From JARROD01 sp037384225 (GTDB lineage: Bacteria > Pseudomonadota > Gammaproteobacteria > Pseudomonadales > Cellvibrionaceae): a stretch of 13,250 nt of DNA. The notes under the pieces were generated by a model. That model was not told the DNA's origin. It saw only the letters and a program-made list of their open reading frames with translations, and did no database searches. Shown one piece after another: positions 1-6,420 of this stretch (position 1 is its first letter; every line of letters begins with the position of its first letter). Position numbers and translations under genes: made by a program. The DNA lies in contig JARROD010000066.1 in assembly GCA_037384225.1 (NCBI GenBank), positions 1 through 13,250 of the forward strand, given 5' to 3'.

Positions 1-250
1 AACTTTAGGCTTGGTGGGCCTACGTCGAGTTTTCGCAACGACGCCAGGCGGGATGCATCGGAGGCCCTCTCTAATCACTCATAAAAGGACCGAAAGTTAT
101 TTCGTGCACGTTCCTTAATGTTCTTGATTCAAGAGTCAGGGGCCATTGATCTACCTGAGTGGTATATCTGCATGGATAGTTCCCGTGAGCCAGGGCGTCT
201 AAAAAGGGGGTTCGAGGCGCCCGTCTGGTGTCCTCCGACGGCGGGGCTAT
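1..250. other. Leading intergenic stretch, no recognisable gene
   Basis: All frames here are short and broken by stops, none resembles a known family, and none has a plausible ribosome binding site. A GGTTCGA-like motif near 209-216 recalls a tRNA T-loop, but no acceptor stem or other arms can be built around it. I see no repeat or mobile-element end. The stretch probably belongs to the upstream region of the LacI-type gene or to the far end of an intergenic gap that begins outside the window. Confidence 0.5.
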
Positions 251-279
251 TTCACTTACCGCCGGAATCCGCGTATTAT
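251..279 (+). promoter_or_regulatory. Putative sigma70 promoter of the LacI-family gene
   Basis: A -35 box TTCACT (251-256, 4/6 matches to consensus) and a -10 box TATTAT (274-279, 5/6) are separated by 17 bp. The predicted start of transcription is near 286, giving a leader of about 50 nt before the ATG at 338. A small dyad CCATT-CAC-AATGG lies in that leader at 301-313 and could be an autoregulatory site. It does not match the CAACCGGTTG sites seen elsewhere in the window. Confidence 0.4.
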
Positions 280-337
280 TTCCCGGGGCTGACTGCCTAA
301 CCATTCACAATGGGACCTGTTCAGAGTTGCGATCAAA

Positions 338-1366
338 ATGACCATTGAGTCCAAAAAACACACACTGCAAATGATCGATATCGCCAGAATGGCGGGGGTC
401 TCGAAATCCACGGTATCCCGGGCCCTGGCCGGCAGCCCGCTGGTAAATGCCGAGACGCGCGAACTGATACTGAACATTGCGCAAGCCAATAACTATCGCC
501 TGAACACAGCCGCCAGAAATTTCCGCCTGAAGGAATCCCTTACCATCGCCCTGTTAATGCCCTCTGCACAGAAAGCGGACTGGTGCCTGTCGGTCCCGTT
601 TTTTCTGGAATTGCTGAGCGCTATCGCCGAAGCGGTGGACGAATCCGGCCATCAGCTACTGCTGTCGCGAACCACGGCACAGTCCGGCAACTGGATAGAA
701 GAGTTTATCAACGCGCGCACGGCCGACGGTGTGATTCTGATCGGCCAGGGGTCGCAACACGAAAAAATCAATGAAATCGCCCGCGATTATCACGCGCTTT
801 CCGTGTGGGGGGCGCAGGTCGATAAGCACCAGTCTTACGCTACCGTGGGCAGCGACAACGAGTTGGGCGGCTATCGGGCCACCCGGCATCTGATTGACGA
901 AGGGCGCCGGAATATCGCGTTTTTGGGCTACACCAACCTGCCTGAAATGCGGCTGCGCTATCAAGGGTATCGCCGCGCCCTGAAGGAAGCCCGCATCAAA
1001 TTGAATACGGCGCTGAAGCGCCCCGCCCGCCACAGCGAAGATGCCGGGTACCATGCCACTCAAAAACTGATTGAGGAAAATGTACCCTTCGATGCCATTG
1101 TCGCCGTGAGTGACCTGTTCGCCATGGCTGCCATTCGCGCGTTACAAGAGGCGGGCTTGCGGGTTCCCGAGGATATCGCAGTGGTGGGTTACGACGATAT
1201 CACCCTTGCCGCTTCCTACAATCCGCCACTCACCAGTATCCGGCAGAACCGGCATCTGGGCGGCAGGTTGCTGGTCAAAAACCTGCTCACCGCCATGAAG
1301 GGCGACAAGCCGGAATCCGTTATGCTGGACCCGGAATTGATTATCCGAAAATCCTCACGCCGCTAG
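338..1366 (+). CDS. LacI/GalR-family transcriptional regulator (SuxR-like)
   Basis: This 342-residue protein has the full LacI-family layout. The N-terminal helix-turn-helix spans about residues 12-35, with the typical IARMAGVSKSTVSRAL pattern. A hinge follows at about 54-66 (NTAARNFR), then a periplasmic-binding-protein-like ligand domain to the end, with the family signatures VSDLFAMAAIRAL, VPEDIAVVGYDD and PPLTSIRQ. Length is normal for the family. By family knowledge it is a sugar-responsive DNA-binding protein, most likely a repressor. The neighbouring amylosucrase, receptor and permease, and the CAACCGGTTG palindromes between the last two, make it the obvious candidate regulator of that locus; this is inference. 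Position 62, where LacI and PurR carry the minor-groove Leu of the hinge helix, is Phe. The start at 338 has only a weak AGAG upstream. ATG 371 is an alternative that would still keep the helix-turn-helix. The gene converges on the amylosucrase gene with 17 bp between stops. Confidence 0.93.
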   Translation: MTIESKKHTLQMIDIARMAGVSKSTVSRALAGSPLVNAETRELILNIAQANNYRLNTAARNFRLKESLTIALLMPSAQKADWCLSVPFFLELLSAIAEAVDESGHQLLLSRTTAQSGNWIEEFINARTADGVILIGQGSQHEKINEIARDYHALSVWGAQVDKHQSYATVGSDNELGGYRATRHLIDEGRRNIAFLGYTNLPEMRLRYQGYRRALKEARIKLNTALKRPARHSEDAGYHATQKLIEENVPFDAIVAVSDLFAMAAIRALQEAGLRVPEDIAVVGYDDITLAASYNPPLTSIRQNRHLGGRLLVKNLLTAMKGDKPESVMLDPELIIRKSSRR

Positions 1367-1383
1367 GCCTGCCCTTTATTCAT

Positions 1384-3300
1384 TCATTGATAATTGACCA
1401 GAAACCAACCGTAGCCGTATGGCGGCAGTTGGACTATGTCTGAACCCGCACCCGGCCCTGCCCCCGGTGACGTCAGCAGGCTCACCAGCTGTGCATTGTC
1501 GAGCCCGTGTTGCCGCCCCCCTACCCTCACCGCACGGGTTTCCCCGCTGAAGTTCGCCACCGTCAACACCGTCTGTTCGCGATAGCGCCTGAGTGTTGCC
1601 AGCACACTGCCGTGATCCGGCACGGGGTAGCTCACACTGGCCTGCGAGTGAAAAGCATTGTGTGAGGTACGGACTTTCACCAGTTGCCTCAGCGCCAGAA
1701 AAACCTGTTGCGCGCAACGCCTGTGAGGCTCAGTGTCCGGCACCTTGAAAAATGGCCGGTGTAACCAGCGCCCGTCCGCCGTCGTCGGCTGCTCCACATG
1801 GGAATAATCGTTGAGCATGCCACATTCATCCCCCATATTGATCAGGGGAATACCGCTTTGCGCAAACAGGACACTGTAGAGCATCGTTATACGCCGCACC
1901 GCAAGCCTGGCCTGCTCGGCGTTGCCGTCACACAATGCCTGCTCCAGCCCCGCCAGCGAGGCAAGGGTACCGTTGGTGCCGTGCACTTCGTGGCCCGCCT
2001 GAGTTTGAAAATGCCTTCCCCGCGGGTAACTGGAAGTCGACCCGGCATCGTAAAAATCCGCCAGCTGTTGCAACTCCTCAACGCTGGAGGCCCAGCCCGC
2101 CCCCTGTTCGTCCAACAGAGCACCCCAGCCGATATCATCGTGGCAACGCAGATAATTCACCCAGGCCGTGCCCTCCGGATTGACTGGCATTTCACTGAGC
2201 AGCTGCCGGGTTTTGCCGGCATGCTCGGTGGCCAACGAACGCCAGAGGGAAGCCATAAGCGCATTGTGGTAGGCGATATGCCCCTCCCGCCCCCGGTGTT
2301 CTCCAGTGCCGAAATAGAGGGCGGCCTGACGCGCACCGACAATGGCTTCCACCTTCAGAATCACACTCGGGGCCACCATCGCCACCAGCGCCCGAAACGC
2401 GCGCAACAACGCGTGGGTTTGCGGCAGGTTCAAACAGTTGCTGCCGGCCTGCTTCCAGGTAAAGGCGGCCGCGTCCATGCGGAAAATCTGCACACCCTTA
2501 TTCGCAAGATCGAGCAGATAGTTCAGCATGCCGGCAAAAACGTTCGGGTTCCGGTAATTCAGATCCCATTGAAACGGGTAGAAGGTCGTCCACACCCAGG
2601 CGCTGAGCGAAGTATCGAAAGTAAAATTGCCGGGCGCGGCAACGGGAAACACTTCCTCCAGATAAGGCTGGTATTGGGCCAGCGCTTCATCCCGCTCGAA
2701 GATAATATAATAATCCCTGAACCGCTTGTCCCCGGCGATGGCTTTTTGCGCCCATTCGTGCTCCCGCGCGGTATGGTTAAAGGCAAAATCCAGGCACAGG
2801 CCAATGCCGTTTTGCCGCAGCGCGCGCGTCAGGGCCTCCAGATCGTCGATGGTTCCGATCCCGCTGTTGGTTTGCCGATAGTCGGCCACGGCAAAACCGC
2901 CGTCGCTGTCGCCCGGCCGGGCTCTGAGTACGGACAACAGATGCAGATAGGTAACGCCCAGGGATTTCAGGTAGGGGATTTTTTCAATCACGCCTTGCAG
3001 AGAACCGGCGAAGCGATCCACATAGCAGGTATACCCAACCATGTTCTGCCGCCGATACCAATCGTGGGAGGTCATTTCACAGGTGGCATCCAGCGTTTTC
3101 AAATCCTGCGGGCGCGCCCTGAAGGTGTCGGTAACGCGTTCGATAAGGTTCGTTTGAATCGCCGCAAGATCCTCGCGCCCGCCATACAACTCGGCCAGAG
3201 CGGCAAAAGCCTCCGCCTTATGCGCCGCCACTCTGGAGGTAAAATTTTTTTCTGCGTCAACCTTTGCAGGCAATTCAGTTGAGGAATGGATTATTGCCAT
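1384..3300 (-). CDS. Amylosucrase / sucrose hydrolase, GH13 (suxB-like)
   Basis: A 638-residue GH13 enzyme, close in length to Neisseria polysaccharea amylosucrase (about 636). It has no signal peptide, so it should act in the cytoplasm. The helical N-domain (1-85) is followed by a (beta/alpha)8 barrel: DGGFAVADYR near 133-142; region I DFAFNH (171-176); region II FRMDAAAF with nucleophile Asp276; region III KVEAIV with general acid/base Glu318; region IV LRCHDD with His387-Asp388. The loop GDECGMLND and the later RWLHRP, with an inserted B'-type segment in between, are typical of the amylosucrase branch rather than of alpha-amylases. The family cleaves sucrose, releasing fructose and either building alpha-1,4-glucan (EC 2.4.1.4) or hydrolysing the bond, as in Xanthomonas SuxB. 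The residue that I align with Arg226 of the Neisseria enzyme is Glu215, so polymerase activity should not be assumed. The start codon lacks a clear ribosome binding site. It is probably co-transcribed with the receptor gene 128 bp upstream. Confidence 0.93.
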   Translation of the reverse strand: MAIIHSSTELPAKVDAEKNFTSRVAAHKAEAFAALAELYGGREDLAAIQTNLIERVTDTFRARPQDLKTLDATCEMTSHDWYRRQNMVGYTCYVDRFAGSLQGVIEKIPYLKSLGVTYLHLLSVLRARPGDSDGGFAVADYRQTNSGIGTIDDLEALTRALRQNGIGLCLDFAFNHTAREHEWAQKAIAGDKRFRDYYIIFERDEALAQYQPYLEEVFPVAAPGNFTFDTSLSAWVWTTFYPFQWDLNYRNPNVFAGMLNYLLDLANKGVQIFRMDAAAFTWKQAGSNCLNLPQTHALLRAFRALVAMVAPSVILKVEAIVGARQAALYFGTGEHRGREGHIAYHNALMASLWRSLATEHAGKTRQLLSEMPVNPEGTAWVNYLRCHDDIGWGALLDEQGAGWASSVEELQQLADFYDAGSTSSYPRGRHFQTQAGHEVHGTNGTLASLAGLEQALCDGNAEQARLAVRRITMLYSVLFAQSGIPLINMGDECGMLNDYSHVEQPTTADGRWLHRPFFKVPDTEPHRRCAQQVFLALRQLVKVRTSHNAFHSQASVSYPVPDHGSVLATLRRYREQTVLTVANFSGETRAVRVGGRQHGLDNAQLVSLLTSPGAGPGAGSDIVQLPPYGYGWFLVNYQ

Positions 3301-3377
3301 AAAGAAATTTCGCTACTGATAGTCTGTATATAGTGAAGTTCACGCCATCCCCCGAGTATTTTCGTGGCAGGATGGCC

Positions 3378-3400
3378 CCATCGGCCCGTCAGACCGATGG
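3378..3400 (-). other. Intercistronic hairpin between receptor and amylosucrase genes
   Basis: CCATCGG (3378-3384) pairs perfectly with CCGATGG (3394-3400) around a 9-nt loop. It sits 29 bp past the receptor stop codon. No T-run follows on the minus strand, so it is not a convincing terminator. It could stabilise the upstream mRNA or attenuate read-through into the amylosucrase gene. The rest of the 128-bp gap shows no clear promoter or CAACCGGTTG site. Confidence 0.35.
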
Positions 3401-3406
3401 CTGTGT

Positions 3407-3436
3407 GATCGACTCAGAAACGATCGACTCAGAAAC
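3407..3436. repeat. 15-bp tandem duplication across the receptor stop codon
   Basis: The unit GATCGACTCAGAAAC occurs twice without interruption (3407-3421 and 3422-3436). On the minus strand it covers the last Arg-Phe codons and the TGA of the receptor. Because 15 is a multiple of 3, the duplicate repeats Arg-Phe-stop in frame after the first stop. Confidence 0.9.
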
Positions 3437-5906
3437 GGTAGTTGACCGATGCGGTGGTGGAAATGCCACTGAGAGGGCGAGCACGAATAATATCACCCAC
3501 CGCCGCTGAACCTTCCTCCGCTTCTGTGATAACGAACTCGTCGGTCAGGTTGTTGATGTTCAACCCAACGCTCAGGTTGCTGGAAGCGTCCCAGTTGGCG
3601 AACAAATGGATCAGTGTGTAGGCATCCTGCTTCAGGTCGTTGTTATCCTGTACATAGCTCTCGGTCGAACCCTGTAAAGTGGTGCCAATCACAAAGTTGC
3701 TACGGCGGTACTGCGGCGTGAGCGTGTAGATGAAATCCGCCTGCCGGCGCGGGGTGTTGCCTACCACGGCGGCATTGGTTCTGTCGGAACTGATTTCCGC
3801 GTCGGTCCAGGTGAGGTTACCGGTGAATTGAAAGCCATTATCCAGATTCCAGACACCCTCCAGTTCGATACCCGTGGCCTCATATTCACGTATGAAAGTG
3901 TTGCCGCTGGTGACTTCCGCCTGAGTGTCCTGGGTGGTGGTGTCGAACAGTGTTGCGTAGAATTCGATTTCTGCTCCCTGGAATTTGTAGCCGATCTCCA
4001 GCTGTTCGACCGTGTCATAACCGTCGGTGGTGGATGCCAGCTTGCCAGCGCTGGTCAAGGCTCCGCTGATTTGCAGTAACCGATCCGCCACTGCGCGGGA
4101 ACCTTCACTGTAGCGGGCAAATACGGTGGAATTATCGGTCAGGAAGTAAGAGCCACCAAGGGAGAAGGCCAGGTCGTCGGAGTCATAATCGACACGCTGG
4201 ACGCTGGCTCCCCCCCGGTTCAGGTTGATAACACCGCCGCCAAAACCGAAGCCATTGCTGGAGGAAGCATCTTCCACGTTGGAATCGATAACACCGTTGC
4301 CGTTGATATCGAAATCGGCGTTGCCACCACAGCACGATGACACCAGTTCGCCGTTCGCCTTGACGGTGTTGTAGCGTACACTGGCATCGAAGGCCCACTT
4401 ATCGCCCACGTCAAAGCCGATGTTGAAATAGGGCGCCGTGGTCTGATACTGCAGGTCCCATTCCCAGGACAGGAAGCTGGGCGTCCACAGGCCGTTGTTG
4501 ACCAGTGCCGCACCGTTGGCATCGGTGATGTGCAGGTACTCGGAATTCTGACCGTCAACCGTTTGGATAAAGGCTTGCCAACTGCTCCAACTGGTTTCGA
4601 TGTTCTGCTTGGAGTAGTAATAGCCGAAAGTCACTCTGACGCCGTTATCAAATTCCTTGCTAAGGTTGAAATCATTGATCAGGTTGCCAAGGTCGTTGAT
4701 ACGGGTGTCGAACAGCAGGTTGACGAAAGCCAGTCCGTCGTAGGCAGCTCCGCTTTCAGCCAAGGTTACGGATGTGGTGCTGCAATCAAACGGATTACCC
4801 GCGCCGTCCAATGCCGCGGCGCAAATGGTGTCGGCCATGCTTTGCGCGGATTGCGGGCCGTAATCGCCAAAGGTATCGGTGAACGGCGAAATAAAGCTGC
4901 CACTGACATCGGAAGTGCGGAATTTATTGACCAGAGTCAGCCCCTCGCCAATGTCCTGGTTAAATTCAAAACCAAAGGAGTCCACCTTGGATTCAATACC
5001 ATCGGTAAGATCCCGGTTTTGCGGATTACCGTAGCTGTCGAACGTGGAAATATTGGTGGTATTGGGCGAGTGCAGAGTCTCGCTGCTGGCGTCAAAGTTA
5101 GGCACCGGGCCGTAGGAACCGCCGCTCTTCACCCGCACGGGCGCCGGCAGGTAAGTGGTCACACGGTCGTCCAGGTGTTTGAAGTGCAGGCGCAAAAACC
5201 CCTCGTCCAAATCCTTAGTGATATTGGCCCTGATCTGGCCGCCGCTGTCGCCGTTGTAACCCGTATCGCGTACGCCCTCGCCATCGCGAAAGAAGCCCGC
5301 GATGTGGAATCTCAATGTGTCGTTGATGGGGCCGCCGTAGGCGAAATCCGTGCGGAATTCATCGTAGTCAACACCCGTGCTAATGCCGATGCTGCCACCC
5401 TCTTCCTCGCCTGTTGCGCTGATCAGGTTGATAACGCCGCCCGGTGAGTTGCTGGCGAAGGTGGAGGCGGAACCGCCACGAATAGATTCAATCCGGCCCA
5501 CGGTTCTGTCGTAGCGGATGAAGTTGTCGGCATTGCCAAAGTTGATGTCGCCAAATTCCAGGACCGGCAGACCGTCCTCTTGAATCTGCATGAATTTGGA
5601 ACCGCCGGTGGCCAGAGGAATGCCGCGTACAGTAATGTTGGCATTACCACCACCGCCGGAGGATTCGGCCCGGATACCAGGCAGTGCCCGGAAGATTTCC
5701 GCCGTTGAACGTGGGACGGTGTAGCTGATGCCTTCGCCGCTCAAACTGCTGACGGAGACACTGGATTCCAGTTTGGAAACAGGCCTTGCCGTTGCCGTTA
5801 CCACAACCTCTTCCAGTTCGGTCGCTGCTACCGAATTGGACAGACCTGAAGCAGCGATAACGGCAAAAGTCAGGGCATGGGGATGAAAACACTTTGATTG
5901 ATTCAT
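3429..5906 (-). CDS. TonB-dependent receptor, sugar uptake (SuxA-like)
   Basis: An 825-residue outer-membrane receptor. A signal peptide covers about residues 1-28 (ending SVAA), followed by a TonB box with the pattern LEEVVVTATAR (31-41). The plug domain (about 42-160) contains ITVRGIP, IESIRGGSASTF and NSPGGVINLI. The 22-strand barrel follows and contains FARYSEG (587-593) and a terminal Phe, as required for barrel assembly. The start is well supported: GGAG lies 7 nt before the ATG. By family, it imports a ligand across the outer membrane using energy from TonB/ExbBD. The linked amylosucrase makes sucrose or a related alpha-glucoside the likely ligand (inference). Two oddities are seen: a CC pair (515-516) followed by a Ca-binding-type loop DFDINGNGVID (521-531) in what should be an extracellular loop, and a duplicated stop region. 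It probably heads an operon with the amylosucrase gene and is divergent from the permease gene. Confidence 0.93.
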   Translation of the reverse strand: MNQSKCFHPHALTFAVIAASGLSNSVAATELEEVVVTATARPVSKLESSVSVSSLSGEGISYTVPRSTAEIFRALPGIRAESSGGGGNANITVRGIPLATGGSKFMQIQEDGLPVLEFGDINFGNADNFIRYDRTVGRIESIRGGSASTFASNSPGGVINLISATGEEEGGSIGISTGVDYDEFRTDFAYGGPINDTLRFHIAGFFRDGEGVRDTGYNGDSGGQIRANITKDLDEGFLRLHFKHLDDRVTTYLPAPVRVKSGGSYGPVPNFDASSETLHSPNTTNISTFDSYGNPQNRDLTDGIESKVDSFGFEFNQDIGEGLTLVNKFRTSDVSGSFISPFTDTFGDYGPQSAQSMADTICAAALDGAGNPFDCSTTSVTLAESGAAYDGLAFVNLLFDTRINDLGNLINDFNLSKEFDNGVRVTFGYYYSKQNIETSWSSWQAFIQTVDGQNSEYLHITDANGAALVNNGLWTPSFLSWEWDLQYQTTAPYFNIGFDVGDKWAFDASVRYNTVKANGELVSSCCGGNADFDINGNGVIDSNVEDASSSNGFGFGGGVINLNRGGASVQRVDYDSDDLAFSLGGSYFLTDNSTVFARYSEGSRAVADRLLQISGALTSAGKLASTTDGYDTVEQLEIGYKFQGAEIEFYATLFDTTTQDTQAEVTSGNTFIREYEATGIELEGVWNLDNGFQFTGNLTWTDAEISSDRTNAAVVGNTPRRQADFIYTLTPQYRRSNFVIGTTLQGSTESYVQDNNDLKQDAYTLIHLFANWDASSNLSVGLNINNLTDEFVITEAEEGSAAVGDIIRARPLSGISTTASVNYRF

Positions 5907-5944
5907 TTATCTACTCCTCTCACAGCCTGATCGCTGTTGGTATT

Positions 5945-5974
5945 TTTATAGTTGTTTCGCCCGCCATCTGTAAG
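5945..5974 (-). promoter_or_regulatory. Putative proximal promoter of the TonB-dependent receptor
   Basis: Read on the minus strand, a -35 box CTTACA (5969-5974, 4/6) and a -10 box TATAAA (5945-5950, 5/6) are 18 bp apart. The leader to the start codon at 5906 would be about 30 nt and would include the GGAG ribosome binding site. It lies about 80 bp from the nearest palindromic operator, so repression here would need looping or another site. Confidence 0.35.
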
Positions 5975-6030
5975 AAACAGGCCGCAGGCTCAAGATCTGA
6001 TATCGATCCCAATTCTTGGCAGAGGAAATC

Positions 6031-6058
6031 GCTATAAAAACATTATGACAAATTACAA
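6031..6058 (-). promoter_or_regulatory. Putative distal promoter of the receptor, overlapping operator O1
   Basis: On the minus strand TTGTAA (6053-6058) is followed 16 bp later by TATAGC (6031-6036). The -35 box is one flank of operator O1, so a bound repressor would block RNA polymerase directly. This is a pattern-based prediction only; the leader would be about 115 nt. Confidence 0.35.
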
Positions 6059-6068
6059 CCGGTTGCAA
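6052..6068. promoter_or_regulatory. LacI-family operator O1
   Basis: ATTACAACCGGTTGCAA contains the perfect 10-bp palindrome CAACCGGTTG (6056-6065) with the central CpG typical of LacI/PurR-family sites. It is the exact reverse complement of O2, 7 bp away. Dyad centres are 23 bp apart, about two helical turns, so two dimers could bind on roughly the same face. It lies between the divergent receptor and permease genes. Confidence 0.8.
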
Positions 6069-6075
6069 TACTTTT

Positions 6076-6092
6076 TTGCAACCGGTTGTAAT
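6076..6092. promoter_or_regulatory. LacI-family operator O2
   Basis: TTGCAACCGGTTGTAAT has the same core (6079-6088) and is the exact mirror copy of O1. Its TTGTAA flank points towards the permease gene, but only poor -10 matches (TATTTT at 6105 or TTTTAG at 6107) lie downstream at short spacing. A permease promoter here is therefore possible but weak. Confidence 0.8.
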
Positions 6093-6156
6093 CTAAAATT
6101 TGCGTATTTTAGAAAAAACAAGACTTTTCAAGGAGATAGCTTTTTCGGCGGTAGCC

Positions 6157-6248
6157 TCTCAATAACCCGGGGTATTTGTGCCTTCGATCCGACGGCCAAC
6201 TACCTCCGGACGTCCGCCTGACACTGTGCCTGCCCCGACTTATTGAGA
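6157..6248. other. Long imperfect hairpin (92 bp) between operators O2 and O3
   Basis: TCTCAATAA (6157-6165) pairs perfectly with TTATTGAGA (6240-6248). After a 2x2 internal loop, CGGGGTA (6168-6174) pairs with TGCCCCG (6231-6237) with one G-T wobble. Inside lies the 10-bp palindrome CGGACGTCCG (6207-6216). The direct repeat TTTTCGGC flanks the structure at 6142-6149 and 6255-6262. It could be a folded 5' leader of the permease mRNA if transcription starts near O2, or the relic of a small inverted-repeat element. I do not recognise a known riboswitch. Confidence 0.5.
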
Positions 6249-6308
6249 AGTTACTTTTCGGCAGCGCAAGGCGAGCTTGCATCAGAATAAGCATTTCGAC
6301 ATCGAGAC

Positions 6309-6323
6309 TGCAACCGGTTGTAA
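6309..6323. promoter_or_regulatory. LacI-family operator O3
   Basis: TGCAACCGGTTGTAA is identical to the central 15 bp of O2 and in the same orientation. The core is at 6311-6320. It lies about 98 bp before the permease start and about 232 bp (centre to centre) from O2, a spacing that would allow a repression loop, as in other LacI-type systems. Confidence 0.8.
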
Positions 6324-6346
6324 AAGCGTCGAAAATGGACTTCAAT
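6318..6346 (+). promoter_or_regulatory. Putative permease promoter overlapping operator O3
   Basis: TTGTAA (6318-6323), one flank of O3, is followed 17 bp later by TTCAAT (6341-6346, 4/6 to the -10 consensus). Transcription would start near 6353 and leave a leader of about 68 nt with a good ribosome binding site. The arrangement repeats the -35/operator overlap seen at O1 and before the second receptor gene. Confidence 0.4.
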
Positions 6347-6420
6347 ACCACTTCCCCGGGATGGTAGTGTTGGTTGAACAGCCCGTATCCCTTATAACAA
6401 CGATAACGAGAGGTAACCCA

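Noticed and set aside
195..225. tRNA T-loop-like GGTTCGA motif
   Set aside because: No complementary acceptor stem, D-arm or anticodon arm can be formed around it.
1798..3282. Long plus-strand open frame (494 codons) opposite the amylosucrase gene
   Set aside because: It is the antisense shadow of a clearly conserved GH13 gene; its translation is Pro/Arg/Gly-rich with no recognisable domain.
4577..4598. CCAACTGG-like words inside the first receptor gene, similar to the operator half-sites
   Set aside because: Only partial matches without the CAACCGGTTG core, located mid-gene; expected by chance in coding sequence.
6277..6420. 48-codon N-terminal extension of the permease frame
   Set aside because: It contains operator O3, has no ribosome binding site and adds hydrophilic residues before the first helix, whereas ATG 6421 has GAGAGG at ideal distance.
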